From Catonia carolina (taxonomy: Eukaryota; Arthropoda; Insecta; Hemiptera; Achilidae), in the NCBI GenBank assembly GCA_035578175.1, contig JAQMRL010000003.1, positions 92,234,469-92,298,468 of the forward strand: DNA of 64,000 nucleotides, given 5' to 3'. Made by a program: the position numbers and the translations under genes. Position 1 is the stretch's first letter. Each line of letters begins with the position of its first letter. A model generated the notes under the pieces. The model searched no databases, was not told the origin of the DNA, and was given only the letters and a program-made list of their open reading frames with translations. Of the stretch, positions 9,199 to 20,648 are shown piece by piece.

Positions 9199-10440
9199 TT
9201 AAAATAAATTCGATAAATAATTAACAATCCCTTTAAAATAATTGTCCACTAATTGTAGGAAATGCTTTGTTCCTGTATTTTTAATATTTTTAGTAATTTC
9301 AAGTTCATTTATATATTTTAAAAAATCCTTATATTTAAAATTTTCTACATGCGAAGGTAGATTCCAATTTTTAATATAATATAGCTTATATTCGTTAAAA
9401 ATAATTTCTTTAACTTCATTGTTCGGTATTCGTACTTTGTATTCGTTGGAATCCTTGCCTGTTGTTCCGTTATAAGTGAAATACCCCCTATTCCATCAAA
9501 TGATTTAGAAGTAAATGTTTACTAAGTGAAACGTTTAATTTATGTTTTGTATATAATTTTTTTATATTAAAAACTTGCCTCATGGTTATCTTGTTATAAG
9601 GTATTAACTTGATGGTTTTACCAGCTAACAAATTTTTAATTTTAACTTCCATTTCTGGAATTCTTATCATATTAAAAATAGCTTCAGGATAACCAGTGAT
9701 ATCCCATTGAACAATAAATCTGTTGGACTTTACTAAATTTACAATTGAAGACAGATTATATATCTCCTGCCCTCTTTGGCAAATATATCCGTTGTACCAT
9801 TCTTTCACTGTTTCTTTTGTTGAGGCTAATTTATTGAATTCCGTCTTTTGAAAGATCATATCAACTTCTTTCTGAGTAAAACCATAAAATTATACCAGAT
9901 CGTGACCATCTAAAAACTTATATAATATAGATGATTATTGACTGCACTTAGCCTTGTACTAGATATGTATGAGACGCCGTTAATTACTATCTTACCGACG
10001 TTATCGTTGTATTTGGCTAAAGAACCTATAATATTAGATGTCATTCATACGATTCTTTTAAAGTCATCATTACTTTTACTGTCTAATAAAGCCCCGTTGA
10101 TAATGCTGTCATATTCGTCGATCTAAACAATTATATTTTTCCCGTGATACCTTGCCAAGTATTCAGCGAGATGACTAAGGCCAACCGCTACTTGTTTTTC
10201 TCTCATGTTCATTTAATCGGCTCTCCAGTTTCTACACTCGGCCTTTTCTTCTTTGATTAGTTATGACCTGTGTTGTAAATAGAAGTGTTCACCGTAACAT
10301 TTTCTTATCGATTCAGCCCATCCACCCGCAAAAGGCAATCTCGTGACTTCAATATCTATACCCAGTTTATCCGATACGTAAATATCGTAACCATATGTAA
10401 AGATCGGTTTTACAAGGCAATAGAATAGCTTTAATTTATG
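9199..10440 (-). pseudogene. AAA-ATPase-like (DUF1703-type) protein, degenerate
   Basis: Read on the minus strand, successive frames keep the order of an AAA-ATPase-like/PD-(D/E)XK family protein. A GLSHLAEYLARYHGK segment comes first (about 10134-10200), then a Walker-B-like IDEYDSIINGALL (about 10080-10125), a fragment NDNVGKIVINGVSYIS, then a 124-residue clean frame (9859-9488) with KEWYNGYICQRGQEIYN and IVQWDITGYPEAI, and finally a C-terminal frame ending at 9199 with NEYKVRIPNNEVKEIIF. Stops and frameshifts separate the blocks (for example a stop directly before IDEYD), so it cannot make a full protein. The P-loop end was not found. The family occurs in bacteria and, as far as I recall, in various insect-associated genomes; its origin here is not determined. 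Confidence 0.6.
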
Positions 10441-10599
10441 TATAAGCTGTTTGTTCTGTAAGTGAAAGTTTGACGTTTTAATTTTTTTATTATTAATAAC
10501 AGCTTTATTTGAAAATATTGAAATACAAGTAAAGAAAGGATGACTCGGAAAAGAAATGAAAAATAACAGTGATACAAATTGATATGTGTTCTATGAGAT

Positions 10600-10646
10600 A
10601 ATGTTATAATGCATGTTATAATGCATGTTATAATGCATGTTATAAA
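10600..10646. repeat. 12-bp tandem repeat (ATGCATGTTATA)n
   Basis: Just under four copies of a 12-bp unit, ATGCATGTTATA, in perfect or near-perfect tandem. Each unit contains the palindrome ATGCAT. Confidence 0.85.
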
Positions 10647-10680
10647 TAACAGTATTACAAGAAATTAATAAATATTAAAC

Positions 10681-10898
10681 AAAGTGGGTGATAGACCACA
10701 CCCTTGTCTTACTCCTCTATTAATAATTACTTCTACAGAATTGGAGTTCTCCACTGCTCGTATTATCCCTCTGGTATCTTTGTAAAGGCTTTGGACTGCT
10801 TTTATAAGATGGGAAGGATATCCAGTTTCTCGCAATATTTCTTATAATTTTATTCTATCTACTGTATCGAAAGACTTTTGAAGATCGACAAAAGCTCA
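10681..10898 (-). pseudogene. RTE-like LINE reverse transcriptase fragment (inverted piece)
   Basis: The minus strand reads AFVDLQKSFDTVDR (motif A), a stop, ETGYPSHLIKAVQSLY and RGVRQGCGLSPTLF (motif B). This is typical of the endonuclease-reverse transcriptase proteins common in insects. It directly precedes, in inverted orientation, the motif C piece at 11041-11250, so one element seems to have been broken and partly inverted here. Confidence 0.7.
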
Positions 10899-10914
10899 GT
10901 GAGTTTTGAGACTG

Positions 10915-11000
10915 AATTCTCTTCTTTTCTTTTCCTTCTTTCCTTTCCTTCTTTTTTCTTCCCTTCTTTTTTCCTTTCCTTCTTTTCTTTCCTTTTCTTG
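10915..11000 (+). repeat. Polypyrimidine tract (CTTTT/CCTTT)n
   Basis: About 85 bases of nearly pure C and T (CTTCTTTTCTTTTCCTTC-like). It lies exactly at the junction between the inverted and forward RT pieces. Confidence 0.85.
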
Positions 11001-11040
11001 AAGGTGGAAGTCTCAAATAAACACGGGTATTCTCATAAGA

Positions 11041-11245
11041 GTAGATAGGGTTATAAACTGCCTATTGTTTACCGATGACCTGATAATACTACAGGAGAAT
11101 GAGGATGACCTGCAGAGATCACTCTCCATGCTGAACAAACTCTGCAAAGAATATAAGTTTACAGTTTCGACGAAGAAGACAAAGGTAATGGCATTCAGGG
11201 AGAAGGAGCCAGTCAGAAGCAAAATGGTTATAGATATTGTGACGA
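11041..11245 (+). pseudogene. RTE-like LINE reverse transcriptase fragment, motif C region
   Basis: The frame reads LLFTDDLIILQENEDDLQRS, then STKKTKVMAFREKEPVRSK. TDD replaces the usual ADD of motif C, and the rest is the hallmark sequence of insect endonuclease-reverse transcriptase LINEs. The coding sequence is cut off at about 11233 by the 499-bp insertion and resumes at 11735. Confidence 0.75.
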
Positions 11246-11731
11246 CTCAAAATCATTAACAGCTGGCTTTGTTTATGTTTTGGTCTGAAGTAAATGTAAA
11301 TAGACCCAGCTGGTGGAAATAAAATAATAAAAAATAATTTAATTTAAAAAAAGTTATAAACAAAATCGGGTTGCTAAGGGCTAGTAGGTTGTTAAAGAAA
11401 TGGGTAGGAATATTGAGTGGGGCCTGGAGATTGAAAGGATGAGGAGGTCATCACATTAATGCTTAATTGTTTAAATTATATATTTAATATATTAGAAATA
11501 CATAAATGACAATATTAGATAAAGAGTTATGTATTATCATATTCGTTATTTACAAAAAAGAAACATTATATGGAAAGAACAAAACATTAAAAGATTGTAG
11601 AACGACATTATTAAAAATAGCAAATAATTTATTGTAACGTAACAAATTGTGTAAATGAAAGAGATTATACATTATAATTATATGAAGTTTAATATATTGA
11701 TTTTGAATTTATTGTTTAACGTTACAATATC
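11233..11731. mobile_element. 499-bp TIR element (MITE-like) inserted in LINE coding sequence
   Basis: The interruption of the RT frame is bounded by GATATTGTGACG (11233-11244) and the inverted CGTTACAATATC (11720-11731), a 12-bp terminal inverted repeat with one mismatch. The RT thumb/C-terminal homology resumes right after it. There is no transposase frame inside, so it is non-autonomous. The superfamily and the exact target duplication are unclear. Confidence 0.55.
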
Positions 11732-12250
11732 AATATTTTGGAACATATATCCCACTTTCAGTATCTAGCTTGCAACATTACATTCCGTAAGCATAAAGAT
11801 GCTTACAATAAGATGCAGCGATTTCAGCAAATATGCGGAACTATCAACCGCACCTTAAAAAATAGCACCAGCAAAAATGCGAGGGTGAGATTTTATAAAA
11901 CATTGGCAGTGCCGATCCTACTCAATGGAAGTGAAACTTGGATGCTATCAACGCGAAAGGAGAGTAGATTGCAAGCGTCTGAAATGAAACTTTTTCGACA
12001 TACGTATGGGAGTAGTAGAGAAGATCGTTACAGGAATACCAAGATAAGGAAAGAACTCAACATCTCCTCTATAAACGACAAGGTATTTCAGGACAGAAAG
12101 CAGTGGTTAGAGCATGTAATCAGAATGACGGAGGATAGGATACCTAAGCAGACATTGGGCTATAAGCCGGAGGTCAGGAGAGAACGAGAACGCCCAAAAA
12201 AAGATGGGCAGATTTGAGAGTTTGGAACAGGCAGAGATGCCTAATCTTTG
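11732..12250 (+). pseudogene. RTE-like LINE reverse transcriptase, C-terminal region
   Basis: An open frame (clean from about 11738 to 12217) reads EHISHFQYLACNITF, then CGTINRTLKNSTSKNARVRF, YKTLAVPILLNGSETW, SRLQASEMKLFRHTYG and KQWLEHVIRMTEDRIPKQTL, ending in an Arg-rich stretch. These are the thumb and C-terminal blocks of the same LINE whose motif C lies at 11041-11245. The frame ends at a TGA shortly after, within the usual GRPKKRW-like end, and no A-rich tail is evident. It is a dead fragment of a longer element. Confidence 0.8.
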
Positions 12251-12799
12251 AAAGGCAGAAGAAGAAGCAGACAAGAAATGAAAAATAAGAGAAAAATAAA
12301 CAAATAAATAAATAACTTCATAAAAGATTTTGGGCCCGTTGACGTTTCAACCTACTTTGTGTATTTCGCAACGGAAGTGCGAAAAACAAAAGTGCGGTTT
12401 CGGTAGTGATGCATCCGATAGTTTGATGATCAATTCCTTGGGGTGATCGTGCAATTTGCAGTGGGAATAGCTGTAGCTGGACTTAACTACTTCACTTATA
12501 AACGGAATTTTAAGGTCATCATGTAGAATTTTGTTGTTGGCATAAAAAGGTTCGCTGGTAATTACACTTGAAATTTTGATTGAAAGGCTTGTAATGTTTG
12601 TAGGTTTTCGTAGAAATTTGAAATAACACAAACATAAAAACGTAAGTACATGTAGCCTTAACATTTAATTTTTATAAATTTTTATCTACAGGAGGGCCTT
12701 ACGTACGGACTATCACTCCGTGATCAAGTGATCATCTGTATTACTTGTCTTGGAGAAGAAGAAACTGAACTGAAAGAAATTTATTAGAACAAGGTGATG

Positions 12800-12900
12800 T
12801 AGTAATCTTCATTAAGACTTAGCGAATACGACGGACAGGTCATTTGGAGCGTATGCATAAGAAGATGCTGAAGGCTCAGACTTACGGTACAAGAAAAATG
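12800..12900 (+). pseudogene. Possible RTE-like LINE C-terminal scrap
   Basis: One frame reads RIRRTGHLERMHKKMLKAQ and then YGTRK. This resembles the GHVxRM...KKxL...YGxRxxGRP segment near the end of insect RTE-like polyproteins. It is short and isolated, so the call is weak. Confidence 0.35.
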
Positions 12901-14835
12901 TGTTTAGAATAAAATGTCCTGGTGACGTAACTGGAGACTTCCCAATTATATTGGTAAGAAATTTTACGGTAATAGGGAATGCTGGAAGGGATTAGTGTTA
13001 GAGGCCAAGAATCACATCGGGTGTATTGCTGGAGAAAATAGTAATGAAAACTAAAACAATAACATCTACGAAAAAGATTCAAAGTTTCGTAATAAGGACT
13101 GAAATATCTAAAATCAGTATTTTTAAGAGCAGTGATTTCCTAGACTTAAACTTAAACTTTCATAGATCTGAGGATAACATATATTTTTATAAAATGTATG
13201 TTATTTACGTATGTTATTACATATATTATGAATGTTATTTTATAAAAACCTCTATACAATTATTATAAAGTTGTATTACCGTACTCAAAATTCTCGTATA
13301 TGTGTAAATTTTTTTTTTTCTGAGAAGTTGATAAAAATAAATTCAGTTTAAATTAAATGATATTACCTGGATGAAAAATTGATCCATTCTTGTTTCTTAC
13401 GGCGTTATCCACTAAAGGTCTGTAACCCAATCTTTTGCCATCTTTCTAGATAGATTATGCGGCAGGTAAATTACGGTTTCTAACTGATATTGTAATTTAT
13501 TTGACAAAATTTATTATAAAATTTTTATGTAATTTGTCTTGATACATTTAAAGAATTTTTGTATTTGATATCCATTTACAACGTCTTAAAATCTACAGTC
13601 AGAAAAGTATTCTCCAAAGCTATCGTTTTAAACACCAATCAAAAGAAACATTAATTAATCTTTCTGGATTATATTAAAAATTATGTTGTCACAAATAAGA
13701 TTAGTTTATTATAAATTAAAAAAATATAATTATTTGCTTTGTAACAAGTGTTAACTGAGAAAATTATACGTGATTTAAATTTTTTATAGTTTATGATTGC
13801 TGTCGCGCCAGAACGCAAAATAAACGAAAGAATACGATTTCATAAAATTTATAGCCGGAAGAAACAACCACTAAATTATAAAATATAATAATACCAGTAA
13901 TACTGAACCTTACCATTCTTTTTTTAGAATTATGTTATTCAGTGCAGAAATGTCGCCATTTTATGTTCATCGTCACAATCTGGCTGGCTATTAACTTCAT
14001 TTTTATTTATATTTATTTGGAGATATTCCAGACAATGTCTGCAGAGGAAAAGTAGTTAATTTTATAAAAATAAAGAAAAATTGAGTTGTTTCCCAAATAA
14101 AATTTTTTGCATATTATTGTAAATATTCTAGTCACTATGCGGTGTTAAAATAAGAATAATTAAAAATGTTAACGTTGCAGGATTGTCGCGGTCAACTGAC
14201 TTTCTGAGTAACTCGAACAAAAAGTGATAATTAATTTTCTTAAAGAACAATCCTGTGCATAATTTAAATTAAATATTACTCAACAAATCTAGAGATCTAT
14301 GCGTTAATTATAGGTTCAAGATATTTACTGTCGACTTCAAGACAAACCCAACGTTAACTAAAACGCTTTGATAAGAAACCAAGACATGCTCGGCTTACAA
14401 GTAATTCCTATGAGACTATACAAACGCCACAGGAGTAGAAGTACGCACCAGGGAAACTAAAATATTAAAATATTTCCTCCTGTTTTCATCATGGAATACT
14501 GCTGCTAGGCGTTCCAACGTAAGAACTGAAGTAGTGTTTTCATTTTTTATTTAACTACTTCCTCTAGTTGATGTACAACAATCGTAAAAATAATTTAAAT
14601 AAACAAATATATAAATGTCTTAAATTTTTTCAGTAATAAAAAAGCCATTAATAATTATTTTACTACATTAATTGAGGTTTCATCATTAATAAATTCTTCA
14701 TTATCTGAGTGAAATACTAAAATATTCTTATTGGTTAGATATTTTTTCCTGGTAATTTTCGTTTAATATCTTGACAAATTGTTAACTACAATATAAAAAG
14801 TTAGTAAAATAAACTATGGTTAGTAAAAATAAAAA
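12901..14835. other. AT-rich DNA with no recognisable gene
   Basis: About 1.9 kb of AT-rich sequence. I found no convincing coding frame, TIR pair or SINE head; short frames here look random. Confidence 0.5.
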
Positions 14836-15780
14836 TATGGTGTGAAACACACAACTTTCTCTTGCCAATACAAATAATTAACAATATAAACTAATATTAG
14901 TAATAAAACATAAGAAAGAAATAAAAAACTAACCTGAATGAACATACCCTAATTTTAATCATGAGTGAAAGACGCAAAATGAAAATCAACCTCAGTTCGG
15001 CTTAAAAATATGGAAAATCACTCTTTCACGCTAAACTAGGCTCCGTAGAGAAAAATGGTCTAAATATAAGTTGTAGATTTTTTAATTTCCTATACATTTG
15101 ATTATATACACTTCTGTTGTAAAATACATACTAAGGCTGAAATCTTAAAAAATCGATTTTTTAAAACTATTTCTTCAGTGAAAAAAAGAAAATCGCTAAT
15201 TACTGTTAAACTAAGCGTTATATAAAGAAATGTTTGAAATAAAAGTTGTAGAATTTTAAATTTTCTACAACTTTTATTACATACATTTTTGCGCTAAAAT
15301 GCATATTTAAGTCGCAGTCTTAAAAAAACATTTTTTTTACGAGAAAACAACCTTCCCAAGAATTTCAGTAGACATGGCACCTAACCTGTCTTGTAAAGTA
15401 TAAAATATTTAGTAAATGAGGTGATTATAAAAAAAACATCTTAAAAGGCTTTTTTAAAAAATCGCAAAAAAGTGAAAGATTATACGAATAAACTACTACT
15501 TCCGGTTGACTGATTTTAATGAAAATTTTCTTGTCGGGCCCGGTAGTGGTATCAAAATTAAGTTTCAAGTTTGAAGTTTGTACGATTTTCCGTTTTTGAG
15601 ATATTCTGTTCACACACGCACACACACACACACACAGACAAATCGCTAAAAACATGTTTTTCGGGTCAGGGGGTCTGAAAACGTGTAGATCCGTTGAAAA
15701 CTTAATCTCAAAAAATCGACATGAAAACAATTAGTATAAGTTACTTTCCATCCTATATGTTCATATAGGCAAGAGAAAGT
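14836..15780 (-). mobile_element. TE-R copy A (~945 bp)
   Basis: A near full-length copy of the most prominent repeat family. The left end is (A)n-TATGGTGTGAAACACAC and then ACTTTCTCTTGCC; the right end is a CCTATATGTTCATATAGG hairpin and then CAAGAGAAAGT. The subterminal ACTTTCTCTTGCC and GGCAAGAGAAAGT are inverted repeats. Inside are two related ~170-bp modules, a long hairpin around 15241-15278 and a (CA)n tract (15611-15637). No protein is evident. Minus orientation is defined by comparison with the copies at 42.8-55.4 kb. Confidence 0.85.
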
Positions 15781-16542
15781 AAAAAAAATCAATTGGCAGG
15801 ACTCTAAAATTAAATTTTTTTTGCGTTGATCAGATTATTTTTAATTTTATTTCATATTTTAATGCTTTTAAGTGGACGTAATCTTCAATGTTCTTTAAAA
15901 GTCGTTTTCAAAAGTTTTAGATGTTTTCTTTAAACTACGATAAATGTTGTCTCCTCATACATTATCTTTAATGATATTTGCAAAATTGCCGATGAGTAAT
16001 CTAATAATTTTACAAATTTCTATAGATCAGTTATTACCATTCGGAAATAGGTTACAATTGTACCTGAGATTATAATAGATTGGTTTTAAATTATTCTATA
16101 TAATATTTTTTTTACTGAATTGAACTGGGACATGGGATTGTTTGCTCAAATCAATATTATATCTGTTGTAATAAATAATTACAGTACAGTAAATAATTTA
16201 TTCTCTTGAACAGAGCGACGAAAATAATACGTCAGACACAATATTCTCTGTTTTCATAAAAGTATGAGAGAACAGAGAAGATCGTTAAGGTTCAAAGTGG
16301 AATTTCGAGTAACTCTTTAACGTAGATAGATAAAATCCTAAAACAGTATTACACCTTTAATTTTATGACCCCAGAACCACATATTTTGAATCTAGGAGAC
16401 TTAATTTTTGAAGAAAATATACTAAATTAACTTATCGAAGAATATGGAGAACCATAGTTGGATAGATTAATTTCCTACCTTGCAAATTCAATAAATTTAA
16501 AAGTAGAGATAAATTTGTATATGAGAACTTGTAGTGTAAGTT
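15781..16542. other. AT-rich DNA, no gene seen
   Basis: AT-rich spacer between TE-R copy A and SINE-A copy 1. No element or coding frame is recognisable. Confidence 0.5.
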
Positions 16543-16553
16543 GTTTATTGGTT

Positions 16554-16940
16554 GTTTAGGTCAACAGCCGAAAGGCTGGTTTGAACTTCTAGAGGTTTTC
16601 TAAGTAAAAATGAGGAGTAAGGTGGTTTACCAATGCCTTCCTCACTGAGTTGAAAGAGTATGCTTATCAGCCTGCCAAGCCCTCCGAAAAGCATTCACTT
16701 TCCACCCTGCAAATGACACCTTCACTTCATTCACCACAGGGTTTGGCTGCATAGTGAAATTCATTACTCAGAGGAGATAACTCTGACTAGTGTCTTTTAC
16801 ACCTCTACCTCTTCTGTTCTTAAATAGTTCAGTCATGTAAGTGGCTGACTATGTGATAAGAAACAGAACTATTCTTTTAGCCCTGGACCAAACAGATAGA
16901 GTGCAATTAAAATAACACTCCACCTGCCCGTTTTGGGCAT
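16554..16940 (-). mobile_element. SINE-A copy 1
   Basis: A full-length copy on the minus strand with perfect 11-bp target-site duplications GTTTATTGGTT at 16543-16553 and 16941-16951. On the element strand it starts TGCCC...GGGCAGGTGGAGTG and ends in the CAGCC...GGCTG stem-loop and a short AAC tail. Its clean duplication implies recent movement. Confidence 0.85.
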
Positions 16941-17276
16941 GTTTATTGGTTATGAATGTAAAAATATTTAAAAAATAAAATGATATTATTATAGTATGTT
17001 TGCCAACTGGTTATAATAGTAAATCACTACTTGACTAAGATAATTTAACATTTTAGACTGAAGTTCTGCCACTTAAGTTGTTATAACTAAGCTTATCTTG
17101 TGGTTGTAATAAACTAGATGCGCTTTATGTAACTATTTCAATTAAACTTCTTTCAAGCATGATCTGTTGGTATTGTTCAGCTTGTGTCTGTCATTCTGTC
17201 AACAACAGACAAACATCTAAACATTAAATAATTGGAAGGAAAATAAAAAGTAAAAACATAAGAACAAGGTGAAGTT

Positions 17277-17423
17277 CAAATAGTTAATGATGAAATAATC
17301 AATTCAAAATTTGTTTCAGAAATTTGAATATATAATATAAAGTCATATAAAGTCAAATAGTTAATGATGAAATAATCAATTCAAAATTTGTTTCAGAAAT
17401 TTGAATATATAATATAAAGTCAT
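17277..17423. repeat. Perfect 77-bp-period tandem duplication
   Basis: A segment of about 69 bp beginning AAATAGTTAATGATGAAATA is present twice with no differences, at a period of 77 bp (17277-17345 and 17354-17422). Perfect identity indicates a recent local duplication. Confidence 0.9.
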
Positions 17424-18702
17424 TCACAAAAATGTAACAAGCATTTTCAATGAAGCAAATAAATAGTTTTTGAACATGTGAATTATTTGACAATATATCA
17501 ATATGTGTTTTCAATATAATAACACTGTGGTGACAACATACAACGGAAGGGAGGACTTAAGGGAGGACTGACACTCCTGTTATCCTATCAATCCCCCGGG
17601 ATGATAATAATAGTGGAAGTGGCAGAAATCCATGAGATTTGCTTGTCCCATCCCAAACTCACACCATCCTCAACTTATACCACATTGTAACATTAACAAA
17701 CAGTCACCCAATAATATTATTTATGTGTGTTACTTTGATATGCCAACTCCCCTAATTTAATTAACCTGTTGTTAGCGGCCTCTGTTTTGCATTACCTAAT
17801 TTACTCGAATATTAAATAAATTAATAATTTTAATTGATTACCTAATTAGGCCAAATTTACATTCACTGTCAGAATTAATTATTATAAACAACATAAATTA
17901 ATTAGTATTTAAATTTATGATTATTTATAAACAAATTTCATTAACGAATCTGTTTCATGTAGGCTACATGCAGATTAGGCGTAAAGCTTTTATCTACCGT
18001 ACTTTTTTCTACAGTTTTTGTCGCATTGATTTCAGAACACATTCAAGATAATATTAAACAAATAGTACTTGGCCGTATTCTGTTTGAATTATTCAAACAC
18101 CGTTAAATCTCTACAATATATTTAGTTCAACCTACTTTTAAGTATAATTGTCACGTTAACACAATATTCCGCAAGATTCCATGTGAAATTCCAAAAATTC
18201 TTGATAAAAAATTACGTTTGCGTAGTTTTACATCGGTAAGATGTAAATTTTAATATTATGTGAGGTGCATAAAATTTTCGAGAAATTGAGTACTTAATAC
18301 TTTTCAAATGGTATAGATATACTTAAGATATGGAGATGAAATGGAAGAGTAGGCCTACTCTGGAAGTCCGATGGTATGCTCCAAAAGGAAGATATTGGTA
18401 GACCTAAAATAGATGGGTGTAATATAGATGTATGTGAGTTTGAGCAGGCTTATGCCTAGCCTTGTTTAGAAAAAGATTTTAATTTCTGTTTTTACACCAT
18501 GTTTTTATCTTAGGTACCGTGATTTTTTAGTTTACAATGAAATATAGTTTATAAAACTCGAGAACTAGAAAAAAACTAATGTTTACTTAAGCCTAAGTAA
18601 TTTTAGTAATTACAATAATGAGTCATCTGGCTTCACATGTGCTTCACTTACAATCGGGGTTTTCTACAGTTTCTTTTTTGCAAATGAAGGTGAATTTTTC
18701 TT
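17424..18702. other. AT-rich DNA, no gene seen
   Basis: No recognisable element. A GC-richer patch near 17520-17660 has no coding signature that I can identify. Confidence 0.45.
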
Positions 18703-18890
18703 GACACCTTCACTTCATTCACCACAGAGTCTGGCTTTATAGTGAAATTTATTACTCTCAGAGGAGATAACTCTGACTAGTGTCTTTTACACCTCTACCT
18801 CTTCTATTCTTAAATAGTTCAGTCATACAATTGGCTGACTATGTAATAAGAAGCAGAATTTTGCAGCCCTGGAACCAACAGATCGAGTGA
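18703..18890 (-). mobile_element. SINE-A copy 2 (partial)
   Basis: Contains the 5'-central portion of SINE-A (TGACACCTTCACTTCATTC to CAGATCGAGTG as read on plus). The 3' stem-loop half is missing, so this is a truncated copy. Confidence 0.75.
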
Positions 18891-20245
18891 CTTTACAGTG
18901 GGATAAAATTTTTATTCCGTAATTAATATGAGAACATGTAACCCCTTTTTTACGGTTAAAAATGTAAAATTTGTAATTTTTCTTGTTTTGCAACGTTTTT
19001 CTCAAAACATTTAATTTAAGATAAAGTCCCATTATCTCAGGAACTACTGAATTGAAATTGCAGTGCGATTCTCACAGTATTACAACACAGCTACTAATGG
19101 AAGGATTTTTTAGCGAGTTGTTTTAAACCGAAGTTAAGACTGCCATCTTAATACTTTGGCTTACTCCATGTCGATAATGACGAAAAAAACAATCTTTTTA
19201 TAACAAGTAAATATTTTACAAAGTTCTTGTATAAACTTTTGTCCAAAGTTTTATAAAATGACACTGAATAAGAGGTAAAAAATAATGAGAAGCCAATATC
19301 TTTATTGGCAGATGAGAAAACAGGTTAAGAGTTCATTAGCAAGAATCCTTAATCAGTTAAAGGATAATTTTAGATTTATTCTTAATAAAAGAAGTTCTAA
19401 CTTTAGAAAGTATCTACTTAATAGTTATTTAAAATGACACTTACACAAACTTGTAAGGTATTTAGAAGTCAACATGTAGCGTAATGATGTTCCTTACCTG
19501 TAACATAACAAAAGAGCAGCTATTAAAATTTATTATAATTACCATTAATAAAACTATTTCCTTAACAATTTGTTTTTACAGATAATGTATGTACATTAAG
19601 ATATTATGTTCAATGAAGAAATAATAAGCAACCGTATCACCCAATGAGATGGCTGACATGAGTGAGGTGTAAATAAGGTGCAGTCTTGTACAGACTCAGG
19701 CCAACCATTCTTGAAAAGTAGGGTAATTTAAATCCTCAAGCATCAACCAGTACACCAGTAATCATGGTCTAGTTTTCACATCCGTTTAAAAGTATTCAAA
19801 TTAAAAAAGTATTCTAACCAGTATCCTTTACTAGGATTTGAGACATGGAACGTTTCTCTCCAAAAATCAGCTGTTAAACAGTTCATATTACTACTCATAT
19901 TATTAATCTGGGAGACTACTTTACCACTAAACTAACAGGGTAGGTTTATTATATACCTTTATGGTACATTTTGTAGTTAATTTTAATCAGATTTTTTTAA
20001 TAAAACTTCTAAATTAATCCATTCATCTGTTTGGTGGATCTATAGTAACGCAACATATACAACTCGGATATTCGTAGTGAGGGCACGTTGGGTAAAACAA
20101 AAGTTTTTATAATTTACTCTAATTACATTTTTTATTTGTAAAATAGTATAAATTAAAATCAAAAATTAAATAAAACTGCTAAAATGTTCATTACAAAATT
20201 GTTTTTCAGTTTATCTTCAATGAAAGATTTATATATTGTGACAAT
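18891..20245. other. AT-rich DNA, no gene seen
   Basis: No coding frame or element that I can support. Short open frames here are not conserved with anything else in the window. Confidence 0.45.
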
Positions 20246-20256
20246 ACCTAAAGTAA

Positions 20257-20648
20257 TTGCCCATAACAGACAGGTGGAATGTCAAACTATTTACACTCAA
20301 TCTGTTAGTTGCAGGGCTAAAATAAATAGTTCTGTTTCTTATCACATGGTCAGCCAATAAATGACTGAATCATTTAAGAACAGATGAGGTAGAGGTGCAA
20401 AAGACACTAATCAGAGTTATCTCGTCTGAAAGTAATGGATTTCATTATACAGTCAGACCCTGTGGTGAATGAAGTGAAAGTGTCTTTTGCAGAGTGGAAA
20501 ATATATGCTTTTCAGAGGGCCTGGCATGCTGATAAGTGTACTTTTCCACTCAGTGAGGAAGGCAATGGTAAACCACCTCACTCCTTGATTTACTTAGTAA
20601 AACCTCTACAAGTTCAAACCAGCCTTTTGGCTGATGACCTAAACAACA
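20257..20648 (+). mobile_element. SINE-A copy 3 (reference copy)
   Basis: A full-length ~392-bp SINE-like element between perfect 11-bp target-site duplications ACCTAAAGTAA (20246-20256 and 20649-20659). It starts near TTGCCCATAACAGACAGG, carries a central GAAGGCAATGGTAAACCACC block, and ends with CAGCCTTTTGGCTG (stem-loop), GACCTAA and AAC repeats. The 3' end looks LINE-derived. No good A/B-box tRNA head was recognised. A 74-codon frame inside is not a gene. Confidence 0.88.

Noticed and set aside
12347..12664. 105-codon minus frame
   Set aside because: No family motif, no repeat relation, and composition like the surrounding non-coding DNA.
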